A DNA stretch of 64,000 nt from Ochromonas danica (taxonomy: Eukaryota > Sar > Chrysophyceae > Chromulinales > Chromulinaceae). The stretch is from the NCBI GenBank assembly GCA_015146655.1, contig VKHL01000097.1, positions 1-64,000 on the forward strand, written 5' to 3'. The notes under the pieces were generated by a model that was given only the letters and a program-made list of their open reading frames with translations, was not told the DNA's origin and searched no databases. Made by a program: the position numbers and the translations under genes. Shown here piece by piece: positions 55,896 through 64,000 of this stretch (position 1 is the first letter of the stretch; every line of letters begins with the position of its first letter).

Positions 55896-56619
55896 ATGGC
55901 TGTGGCGAACACTCGAATTAAGAAAGAGACGGAGCGGCTGCTGGCTGAGCCCGTCGAAGGCGTCAGCGCCACGCCCTACGAGGACAACACGCGGTACTTC
56001 AACGTGGCCATTGCGGGGCCCATCGACTCTCCCTACCAAGGTTAGTGCAGGACCTTCTCCCTCTCTCCCCTCGCTCAGCTGTCTGTCTGTCTGGCAGGCG
56101 GTCTGTTCCGTCTGGAGCTCTTCCTGCCCGCCGAGTACCCCATGGGCCCTCCCAAGGTGCGCTTCCTCACCAAGATCTACCACCCCAACATAGACAGGTA
56201 GACTTCACTTCCTCCTCTGCTCCTGCTCCTGCTCCACCCTCTAATGCCTCGCCGTTGTCTCTTCTCTCTCAGGCTGGGCAGGATCTGTCTGGACATCTTG
56301 AAGGACAAATGGTCTCCCGCTCTGCAGATCCGCACCGTGCTGCTCTCTATCCAGGTACTACCAGACCCTCTCCACTGCTCCTCCTCCTCCTTCCCTCTCT
56401 GACGTGTTCTGTGAAGGGTCTGCTGTCCGCCCCCAACCCTGACGATCCCCTCGACAACAACGTGGCCGACCATTGGAAGCGCAACGAGGCCGACGCCGTC
56501 ATCAAAGGTCAGTCAGTTAGTCCTCTGCCTCCCCTCCTCCTCCTGCCTGTCTGTGTCTATTCTGCTCACCTTCGCCTTCACTTGCAGCTCGAGAATGGAC
56601 TCGCAAGTACGCGAGCTAA
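55896..56619 (+). CDS. UBE2N: Ubiquitin-conjugating enzyme E2 N (UBC13)
   Basis: Five exons, 55896-56040, 56098-56197, 56273-56354, 56417-56507 and 56588-56619 (introns 57, 75, 62 and 80 bp), give 149 residues. It is nearly collinear with human UBE2N (152): [19 protein letters not shown] at 77-79, and the active Cys87 in [26 protein letters not shown]. The end is [13 protein letters not shown]13 with a UEV partner builds K63-linked ubiquitin chains in DNA-damage tolerance and signalling. It is the most intron-dense gene here (4 in 724 bp), and no UEV partner gene is in the window. Confidence 0.97.
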
Positions 56620-56812
56620 GCGCCTGCCCTTCTCGCCCACTGCCGCTCCTCCCCAGCCCGCCTCCAGCCTGTCTAACCATTAACTCCTCCTCTTCTACTA
56701 CCCTATCCTATCTTATCCTATCCTAGTCTAGCCTCACTGCTTCTCTCAGACATCTCGAGTCACCAACACATGAGAATCAATTGTTACTTACAAAGACAGA
56801 GAGAGCGACACA

Positions 56813-57364
56813 CTAATTGCCCAGCAGGTCGTAGTCGTCGACCTTGTCGTGGTACTGCTGGATGGCTCGCTTGATGCGCGACGAGTCGACCCAAGTGACG
56901 AAGTCCTCGAAGGGCCGCGAGACCAGGAAGGCCGGGTCCGTCACCACCTGGGGACCCACGCGCACGTGGCCCTGCTCTACCATAGTCGCCGCCTCCTTGA
57001 TGCTCTGCGCCATCTTGCACTTAACCATGACCACCGGCAGGCGGCGCAGGCACAGGCGCGAGACGGTCAGTCGCTCGGCGGCGCTGAGGCTGCTGGTCTT
57101 GTCGATGAGGCCCAGCCCGTGCAGCTTCTGCAGCATCTGCTCGGAGATCTGCTGGCGCAGAGGGTCGTCCTGCTTCAAGTCCCTCAGCTTGGCCACGAGC
57201 TTCGTGACGAGGCCCACCACTTTGCTGTACTTGCTGTAGTCCTCGCGGTCTTGAAGGCGGAACTTGCGAATGACCTGCGCCTCGCGGAGGTTTTGGTCTT
57301 CCTTCCAATTGAAGAAGTCGACCTTCTTCAAGAGCTTCTTCTCGTGATGCTTGAGGACGCGCAT
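56813..57364 (-). CDS. IMP3: U3 snoRNP protein IMP3
   Basis: A single exon encodes 183 residues (human 184). MRVLKHHEKKLLKKVDFFNWK at the N-terminus, REDYSKYSKVVG, and the S4 RNA-binding domain LPVVMVKCKMAQSIKEAATMVEQGHVRVGPQVVTDPAFLV all match IMP3. So does the end, RPFEDFVTWVDSSRIKRAIQQYHDKVDDYDL. IMP3 bridges U3 snoRNA and pre-rRNA in the small-subunit processome in the nucleolus. It is divergent from the SH3-FKBP gene across 180 bp. Confidence 0.96.
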   Translation of the reverse strand: MRVLKHHEKKLLKKVDFFNWKEDQNLREAQVIRKFRLQDREDYSKYSKVVGLVTKLVAKLRDLKQDDPLRQQISEQMLQKLHGLGLIDKTSSLSAAERLTVSRLCLRRLPVVMVKCKMAQSIKEAATMVEQGHVRVGPQVVTDPAFLVSRPFEDFVTWVDSSRIKRAIQQYHDKVDDYDLLGN

Positions 57365-57421
57365 GGACTCTTCGATGACTGATGGCTGGGCGGTGAGAGA
57401 GAGAGGAGCCAGAGGGACAGA

Positions 57422-57458
57422 TTTGGCTATCTGGCTTTGGCTGTTTGGCTATCTGGTC
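57422..57458. promoter_or_regulatory. CTATCTGG motif pair shared by IMP3 and SH3-FKBP
   Basis: GGCTATCTGG occurs twice, 26 bp apart, between divergent starts, 58-94 bp from the IMP3 ATG and 86-122 bp from the SH3-FKBP ATG. Promoter role inferred. Confidence 0.55.
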
Positions 57459-57543
57459 TCTCCCGCGCAATAACAATCTCTCCTAAGGCTCAAAGCGCAT
57501 CGCATTTCTGCATCTTCGCGCTGTCAGCCTCTCAGCAGTGACC

Positions 57544-58669
57544 ATGGCAGAAGAATATGAAGTGCTCTATGACTGGGAGCCTGAGGTGAGCCTGTCCGCA
57601 CTCTTCTTTTCTCTTTCCTACGCGCCGTTGACTGTTGGATACGCTGGGGCAGAACCCAGAAGACCTGCGGCTCTTCGCGGGCGAGACCATCGTGGTCTTG
57701 CAGACCTATGACCACGGCTGGTGGCTGGGGTCTGTGGACCGCGAGGGAGAGGTGATGAAGGGCTACTTCCCCAGGAATTACGTCAAGCCGCTGCCCAGGC
57801 GAGTGGCTCCCCCCGCGCCGCGCCCGCCGCCTCGCCCGCTCTCCCTCGCCGCCACTCCCTTGGACGTGGGCAAGGTGGCTGCCTCGGTGGCTGCTCTCTC
57901 GGTGAGGGAGGAGAAGGCGGCGGCGGAGCAGGAGGAGGGCAGGGCGAGGCCTTTCTCGATCAAGTCGCTGCCCGCCTTCGACCACCTCATGGAGAAGGGC
58001 TTCTCCGTGGAGATCGACGGAGCCTCTCCCAGTGGCAGTGGCAGTGGCAGTGCAGAGAGTGAGGCAGGCCCAGTCCTCCCTCGCCGCGGCCAGGAAGTCT
58101 CTGTGGACTGCGTGGCGCTGCTGTGGGACGGCGCGCACAGCTCGGCGAAGGAGTTCACCGCGGGGCCTCTGCGCTTCAAGCTGGGCAAGCAAGCCGTGGT
58201 GCCGGGTCTCGAGGCGGCTCTCTACTCCATCCCCGTGGGGCGGTCGGCCACAGTGACGTGCTCCCCGAGCATGGCCTACGGCAGCGCCGGCTGTCCGCCT
58301 CTCGTGCCGCCCAACGCCTTCGTCGTCTTTCTGCTCACTTTGCAGGCCGTGAGAGAGCCAGACGAGGGAGAAGAAGAAGCTGTTCCCCAGGCGCCGGCGG
58401 GTATTTTCGTGTCCGATCTGCCTCAGGCGCGACGAGCTTCGCTGCAGCGCAAGAGAGACCGCCTGGTGCTATCCTCCTCCTCCTCCTCCGCTGCCCAGCA
58501 GTCTGGCTTTGCTTTCCCTGACGACGCGGCAGCTGGGACTTCTGCCTCTGGTGATGCCTCGGCTGTGCCTCCTCCTCCTCCTCTCCCCGCCCAGCCCGCG
58601 CCTTCTCTCCCTCCCTCCCCACCTGAACAACAACTTCAAGCTGACGCCCCCGAGCCTTCAGCTGTTTAG
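57544..58669 (+). CDS. SH3 domain fused to an FKBP-like domain
   Basis: Exons 57544-57585 and 57653-58669 (intron 67 bp) give 352 residues. Residues 5-62 are an SH3 domain with EVLYDWEPE (ALYDY site), HGWWLGS and GYFPRNYVKPL. Then a Pro-rich linker, and at about 155-245 an FKBP fold: VSVDCVALLWDG, FKLGKQAVVPGLE, SPSMAYGSAGCPPLVPPNAFVVFLLTL. Versus FKBP12, the AYG-x-x-G-x-P-P core is kept, but the pocket Tyr26 and Trp59 positions are Cys and Leu, so isomerase activity may be weak. A Pro/Ser-rich C-terminal 100 residues follow. The first exon is 14 codons, and splicing joins it directly into the SH3 RT-loop. Role unknown; presumably a scaffold. Confidence 0.9.
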
Positions 58670-58865
58670 CCTCTCATGCTACAGTGTGCTGAGTGCTCTC
58701 TGTTTTAGATCTGCTTCCTTGTTGTAACTATTCTATCCCGCACATCATCGTCAAACATTACCGTTAGACCATACAGCTACTGTACACTACACACTACCTA
58801 CACTCTACACTACCTACACTCTACAGTGCTCTACATGACCAGCTAGCTAGCTAGCTAGCTCTAAG
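58670..58865. repeat. 3' spacer with CTACACT and (TAGC)n repeats
   Basis: Tandem pieces of CTACACTACCTACACT lie at about 58785-58830, and (CTAG)n/(TAGC)n at 58841-58861. They separate convergent stop codons, so they sit in 3' UTR sequence. Confidence 0.6.
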
Positions 58866-60666
58866 TTAGTCGAAGTAGAGGCGAGAGGCAAACAGCGTCA
58901 TGAGCAGCGATGCCAAAGCGACGGGCAAAGCGCGAAGAAGCGGAGCGCTCGAGTCGGTGCCGATGTATGTTTGGCAGTTGGTGCCTGTGTAGGTGGAGTT
59001 ACAAACACAACCAGAGGACGAGCAGGAGCCCCTGTAATCATTGTCAATCATGAGATAAGGAAGGAGGAGGAGGAGGAGGAGGAAGTCACTCACTGTCCGT
59101 TGCAGACCACGCCGCTGATGTCGCAGAAAAGTCCGTCGAGGCTGCGGAAAGTTTCGGCTGACATGTCTCCCCCGCCTGTGAAGTCCCCCGCGATCAGAAT
59201 GAAGTCTCCAGGATACTACCACACAACAATAACAATGACAATAACAATGACAATGACGTTGAGCAACGGCTAGCTAGCATGACAGAGTGAGGACTAGCTG
59301 ACTAACTGACTAACTAGCTGACTAACTGACCTTCTCCTTGGTGGTGAAGTTGAAGGAGTGCACAGAGAGGCCCCACTTGCCCAGGTGGGCGTTGGCGCTG
59401 TCGACAGTCGTGGCGGACCATTCCTGCGAGGAATAGAAGGGCACCGTGGAGGTTCCTCCGCCCTCCTCGTAGGAGATCTTGACCCAAGTCATGCCGTCCC
59501 TCGACCAGTACGCGTCAGCATATCCAGACATGGAAGTCACGCGCTTCGGGCTGGCCGTGGAGTATCCGATGTATCCTCCTCCGAATACATAGATCTTCGG
59601 GGGCTCTGCAGTGCTTTTCAAAGGAATGTCGATACAGGCGTTGTCTGCGTGCATGACGGCCATGCCAAACCAGGCACGACCGCTGATGGCCGAGCTGTTC
59701 AACTTCGTCCATGTCCTGCCATCGTAGCTCTCCCAGCTGTCCCCTCGGCAATAGAATCCGTCATAGGCAGAGGCGTTGGCGCCGTAGTTGAGCCATCCGC
59801 CATACCCACCCAGCAACACCAAGCGCTCCTTGCCGTCAGAATAGGTCTGCGAGGAGGAGTCCCAGTAGCACTGAGAGACCAGCCCAGCGCCCACTCGGGG
59901 GGACCAGGGAGCGTCTGGCAGGCGAGTCCAGTTGAGTGAGTAGGTGTAGTTCGAGTACAGAGAGCGAGTGAGCGGCGCCACGCGGCTGACTTTCGTCACG
60001 TTGTTGAGCATCCAGACCTCGTTGTTCAGCGGCGTGCCGCCCATCATCCAGAGCTTTTCTTTGAAGATCGCCGTCGCATGCCAAGCACGCGCAGACCACG
60101 GAGCCGTCCCCGCATACCTACCGCAGACCAGTCGTCAAATTGCCAACGCGGAGGAGGAGCAGGAGGAGGAGGAGGTTGACTTACAGCCAGTTGTTGCCGT
60201 TCTCGGTGACCCAGAGGTCGTTGGAGGGGAAGGGCGAGAAGCCGCCCATGAGGACCATGAGGTCGTCCACGCCGTCGCCGTCGATGTCCACGGCGTCCAG
60301 ACTGTGTCCGTACCTCTCGAACCACGGAGCGATGGATCCCGGCTGCACCACGTCAATGTTCTGCGCGTAGAAGTCCCCCGTGAGAGAAGTCTCCTGCACC
60401 CACGTGGCGCCATCGGAACTCTTCCAGACGTCCGCCACCTTGTAGGAAGAGTCCAGGTTGTACTTGGTGTAGGAGTTGGTGCGTCCGCCCGTCACCCAAA
60501 TCTTGCCCTTGAAGATGCACGAGGCGTGAGCGTTGCGGCCGGAGAATTTGACGCCATCGGGACTGGGCAAGTCGTCCCAGCAGGAAGACGTCGTGGGCGT
60601 GCCTGCGATGTGGATGAGATGGTGGAGGAAGAGACAGAGACAGAGACAGTGTACGAGAGACTTCAT
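58866..60666 (-). CDS. Surface kelch/FG-GAP-like protein with EGF-like module and C-terminal anchor
   Basis: Exons 60666-60185, 60117-59331, 59215-59094 and 59031-58866 (introns 67, 115 and 62 bp) give 518 residues. Signal peptide MKSLVHCLCLCLFLHHLIHIAG, then kelch-type blades (IWVTGGR, LMVLMGG, LWMMGGT, LVLLGGYGG, IYVFGGGYIGY). One VDIDGDGVDDLMV loop, a calcium-binding D-x-D-G-D-G-x-x-D, occurs inside blade two. Six cysteines near the end (CDISGVVC...CSSSGCVCNSTYTGTNC) make an EGF-like module. The final 30 residues (SAPLLRALPVALASLLMTLFA) are hydrophobic with a short polar end, as in a GPI signal. It is presumably a cell-surface adhesion or binding protein. The start was chosen for its signal peptide; ATG 60720 is in frame upstream. 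Confidence 0.85.
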
Positions 60667-60881
60667 GCTCTTCTTCTTCCAGCAAGGAAGCCAACCTTCC
60701 CCATTCGATTCCAATTCCATCGCATTCCACAGCAGCACAGCGAAACCGCAACCGCAGCAGGAGAAGCGCGTTTCTCTTTGCTATCGCGTTTCTATGCTTT
60801 ATCATCGCGTTTCTTGTCAGCGGCAGCGCGGCGAGTGAGAAAATCAAAAACGAAAACCAAAACATCGAAACAAGAAATACG

Positions 60882-61541
60882 ATGAGCGGCAAGCTGAGCG
60901 AACGATTTGCTTCTTTGAAGCCCGCTACCCCTCCACAGTCCGCGGGAGGTCGAGGCGGCGGCAAGCCCTCTCCTCGCGATAACCGCGTGAGCAGTCGCAT
61001 TGCGGCGCAGAAGGCTCAGCGCTCCTCGCAGACGCAAAGCCGACGAGGACTCGTCACCGTCCCTCCTGCTGCTGGTACCACTTCCAGAGGAAATGCCCCT
61101 CGAGGAAAAGGAAACGCAGCCAAGACAGTCCGCAGGCCAAGAGGTACCCGTCCCCCCCCCCTGTACCCCCTGTACCCCCTAATACACACAGACCCCCTCA
61201 TGACTCACTCTTTCTCTCTTCTGCAGTGGAGGGAAAGGGTCGCCCTGCCAAGGCGAAGGGCGGCAACAAGCGCCAGCCCAAGAAGAAAGTCTCGCAGGAA
61301 GACCTCGACAAGGAGATGGACAGCTGTGAGCCTCCCCCTCCTCCTCCACCTTCTCCTCCTCCTGCTTATCTCACTGGTTCGCCTGTCACGTGACACAGAC
61401 TGGTTCGCCGCGGGCAAGGGTCCCAACCCTGAGGTGGTCTCTCTGGACCGCGAGATGGATGACTACTTCAAGACCCGCAGCACTACCTTGGAGGTGACAG
61501 CGCCTGCTGAGAGCGCGGCTATGGAGACAACCACGAACTGA
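60882..61541 (+). CDS. FoP/CHTOP-like mRNA export adaptor
   Basis: Exons 60882-61143, 61227-61325 and 61399-61541 (introns 83 and 73 bp) give 167 residues. The N-terminus MSGKLSERFASLKP, a central Arg/Gly/Lys-rich region, and a C-terminus QEDLDKEMDSYWFAAGKGP...LDREMDDYFKTRS match FoP_duplication proteins: L-D-x-E-M/L-D-x-Y repeated twice, with an RG-rich middle. CHTOP links arginine-methylated RG regions to TREX and mRNA export. The first D-x-E-M-D and second D-R-E-M-D-D-Y copies are split by intron 2. Intron 1 carries a C-rich run (about 61152-61180). It shares a 215-bp divergent promoter with the kelch gene. Confidence 0.82.
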   Translation: MSGKLSERFASLKPATPPQSAGGRGGGKPSPRDNRVSSRIAAQKAQRSSQTQSRRGLVTVPPAAGTTSRGNAPRGKGNAAKTVRRPRGTRPPPLYPLYPLIHTDPLMTHSFSLLQWRERVALPRRRAATSASPRRKSRRKTSTRRWTAVSLPLLLHLLLLLLISLVRLSRDTDWFAAGKGPNPEVVSLDREMDDYFKTRSTTLEVTAPAESAAMETTTN

Positions 61542-61855
61542 TCTAGCCGTTAGAACTACCAGACTTTTATGGACACCCACGCAGACATACACGATCTTAT
61601 CGTGAGTCATCTATGCTTTAAATTACTTCCTCTACCATCCCATCCCATCGAACCCATCCCTTGGTATTCACCGTTGCGATGGGTTGATGATGCAATGTTG
61701 ATTACATTATCAACACCTAACATAGACCGTTATGCCTTCCAACACTAACAGCAACCCAGATATTTAGAATCTGGAACTTTAGATATTTAGAATCTGGGTA
61801 TTTAGAACTCAGCCATCCTGGCCAAAGGGTACAGTGCATGTAGCCCAGCTGGACG
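61542..61855. other. Spacer before cereblon
   Basis: It contains the FoP 3' UTR, (CCCATCCCATC)-type pieces and the ATATTTAGAATCTGG cluster at 61756-61809. No other feature is visible. Confidence 0.45.
61756..61809 (+). promoter_or_regulatory. TTTAGAATCTGG repeat cluster, cereblon
   Basis: CAGATATTTAGAATCTGG, then AGATATTTAGAATCTGGG and a partial third unit, lie 47-100 bp before the cereblon ATG. Promoter role inferred. Confidence 0.55.
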
Positions 61856-63530
61856 ATGACGACTATCGCCTCCCTGCCCGAGCCCGCGAGTCACAGCTAC
61901 CTTGGAGGACATCTGGAAGACGTGCGGAGCGGTGACCAGCTGGTTCCAGGCGAGGTGTACGATCTCCTGCTGCTGCCCCTCGAGGGCGTCGTGCTCTTCC
62001 CCGGCGAGACGCTTCCCCTGCGAGTGCGTCAGAGAGAACTTGTGCAGCTGCTGTCACTAGAAGGCGGCTCGCAGGCGAGAGAGGGCGTGCAGCGCGTGGG
62101 CGTGGTGGATCTGATCTGCTCGCGTGGCCGGCACTCCCTGCGCCGCCTGGGCACCACCATAGAGGTGCGCGCGAGGGCCCCGCACATGCCGCAGCAGGAG
62201 GAGGAGGAGGAGCTGCTCTGCGTGTCGAGAGGAAAGCAGCGCTTCGAAGTGCTTTCCTTCCAGATTGGACGCGCCGTGAAGGCGAGCGTGCGTGTGCTGG
62301 AGGAAGCGCTTCCTCGCCGCCGCCATTCCTCGCTGCCCATCGCCTCCTGCTGCGACGCCATCCCTCGCCTCGCCTACGAGGCCTGCGACCCTCACAGACT
62401 TGCTCGCAGGGCATACGACCTCGCCGTCGCCTCTCTCAGTCAACAGGTATTACCCACCTATGCCATCCCATCCCATCCCATCCTATCCCTTGCCATCTGA
62501 TGTTGTCATGCAATGCGCGGCAAAGGACTTGGGCCCAGTGTGGCGGCGATGGGGTCCTCAGCCTGACGACGGCATCTACGGCGCCGAGGCCGACCCCTTG
62601 GCCTTCTCGTACTTCTTGGCAGGCAATCTGCCCGTCGCCTCCGCCGCCCTTCACAGCCTCCTTCGCGCCTCCTCTGCCACCCATCGCCTCAGGCTGGCGA
62701 TGGAGCTGTTGGTGGCAGGCCGCGAGAAGCATCTGGCTTGTGTCCGCTGCGCACAGCGCCTGGCCTCGTGCTCTGCGCTGGTCAACGTGCCGGGGGCGGA
62801 GGGAGTGGCGGGCGCTTACGTCAATCCGCATGGCGTGGTGCATCAGACGATCACTGTGCGCCAACTGCTGCCGCAGACTTCAATCACTCTAGAGGGCTCG
62901 GCCTGCGCCAGAGACAGTTGGTTCCCTGGCTATGCCTGGACCATTCTCTACTGCGGCAGATGTGGCAATCATCTCGGCTGGAGGTTCACGGCTCTTCGCA
63001 GACAGCAGACGGCGCGATCGCTGCGGTCAGAAGCGGAAGAAGAGCGCCTGAGAGATCGCCTTGTCTTGGATTGGCTGCAGAGCGCGGGATTGACTCCCGA
63101 GGCTTTGTCTTCTGTCCGCGCGGGATCTTTCATCGAACAGACGCGACAGGCTGTAATGGAAATCATGCAGTCTTCCTCACTTCCAACAACGGAGGATGAC
63201 CACGAGGAAGAGGAGGAGGAGGAGGAGCAAGAAGGGGAAATGAGTGAGTCCCACACTGTGGACACTGAGGACGAGCACTCTGTCTGGGAAGATGTTGACG
63301 ATGACCACACACATTCAGATAACTCGGTGGATGATGACGATGATGACCACACGCATTCAGAGCCTTCTCTCATGACTGCAGCGGTAGAGGAGGGTCAGCA
63401 AGCCTCCAGCCTGGTCGAGTTCTGGTGAGTCAGTCTTTCCTTCTTCCCGCTGCTTCTGTCGCTCTGAAGTGCTAACACAGCATGTTGTCTTGCCAGGGGT
63501 CTTCGTCGAGCTGCTCTCACCGAGGTCTAG
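61856..63530 (+). CDS. CRBN: Cereblon (LON-like plus CULT domain) with acidic His tail
   Basis: Exons 61856-62446, 62526-63424 and 63497-63530 (introns 79 and 72 bp) give 507 residues. The N-terminal LON-like part starts near 35 (LLLLPLEGVVLFPGETLPLRV). The CULT domain (265-355) has both zinc CxxC pairs (Cys269/272 and 340/343) and all three cage tryptophans (Trp329, 335, 349) in DSWFPGYAWTI and GWRF, with AYVNPHGVVHQTITV between. Cereblon is the substrate receptor of CUL4-DDB1 ubiquitin ligases. Where human CRBN ends shortly after CULT, this copy adds about 150 residues: a basic helix, then an acidic region with DDDHTHSDNSVDDDDDDHTHSEPS. The exon-2 acceptor (CAAAG) is weak but is the only one in frame. 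Confidence 0.93.
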
Positions 63531-64000
63531 AGCTTCTTGTTGCCTGAGAGGTTGACCAACCATTGGCCATCACTGTTGGCCTTCACCATCTACATCAGAG
63601 ACATCAGAGACAGACAGAGAGGTCTGGCATTGCTTGACTACACATCGCAACACTTCTCCCAGTCTAACTGTGCGAGGAAGAGAAGAGTAACGGGGAAATG
63701 CAACACTAGCTTTGGCTATGGACAACATAACAACACTGTTACTGCTAACACTGTTACTGCTAACACTGTTAGTGCAGCAACTGGTACAGTACAGTACAGC
63801 ATGCAGCATACTGAAGAGGCTCTGTCAGATATGACTGTGTAGCATCATGGCCCTGCTGCTCCCAATCCTGCCTAATCATATCTACTGGTCTAGTCTAGTC
63901 TAGTACTGTACTGTCTATACTGAGCAGGAGAACAAAGAGCGTGCAGTCTACACAAACTAGTAATGATTCTTTCTTATAATATCATCATCTTTGTGACCTC
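63531..64000. other. 3' spacer with a 15-bp triple repeat
   Basis: Three copies of AACACTGTTACTGCT (63732-63776) are followed by GTACAGTACAG and CTAGTCTAGTCTAG simple pieces. This is the cereblon 3' flank. No gene begins before the window ends. Confidence 0.55.

Noticed and set aside
57524-58192. Minus-strand 222-codon ORF
   Set aside because: Antisense to the SH3-FKBP exon, which is fixed by two known domains.

Overview
The window is the left end of a nuclear chromosome of a unicellular eukaryote. It opens with about 13 copies of the C-rich telomere repeat CCCTAA (TTAGGG type), followed by under 1 kb of subtelomere and then a gene-dense region with 27 protein-coding genes, about one per 2.4 kb. 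About 36 introns can be placed. They are 52-115 bp GT-AG introns, and each gene model closes exactly in frame. TAA, TAG and TGA are all used as stops, so the code looks standard. An axonemal dynein heavy chain and an EFHC1/Rib72-type protein point to a flagellated cell. A PGRL1-related protein with a signal peptide followed by a basic presequence starting at Trp suggests a plastid of secondary origin, such as in ochrophyte-type algae. I infer a flagellated alga of that kind but cannot name the species.

Layout. 1-80 telomere. 468-906 C-terminal remnant of a LINE-like element. 1031-17702 flagellar block: a 4,001-residue dynein heavy chain (minus), a 2H-phosphoesterase-like protein and an EFHC1-like protein (both plus). 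18049-24489 HDHD3-like hydrolase, tryparedoxin/nucleoredoxin, two unrecognised secretory or membrane proteins, and REXO4 exonuclease beside a 29-bp minisatellite. 25026-34491 ABCC transporter, NDUFAF7, secreted GST, CPSF3. 34911-41185 GNAT acetyltransferase, polysaccharide pyruvyl transferase-like protein, an unknown protein, and the plastid PGRL1-like protein. 41698-52067 two nearly identical tandem PDR-type ABCG transporters. 52405-63530 ankyrin/SHIPPO protein, an unknown nuclear-looking protein, UBC13, IMP3, an SH3-FKBP fusion, a kelch/FG-GAP/EGF surface protein, a FoP/CHTOP-like mRNA export factor, and cereblon with an acidic tail.

There are no operons. Many genes are divergent pairs sharing 180-230 bp, including NDUFAF7/GST, GNAT/pyruvyl transferase, IMP3/SH3-FKBP and kelch/FoP. 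At eight gene starts or shared starts there are clusters of ATCTGG/CCAGAT motifs, usually 20-100 bp before the start codon. This is the best candidate for an undescribed promoter element. The tandem ABCG pair carries a clear mark of gene conversion: coding sequence, introns and 3' flank are essentially identical, the promoters have diverged, and one short block inside the first membrane domain differs.

All calls rest on reading the sequence and on family motifs known to me. No database search was run.
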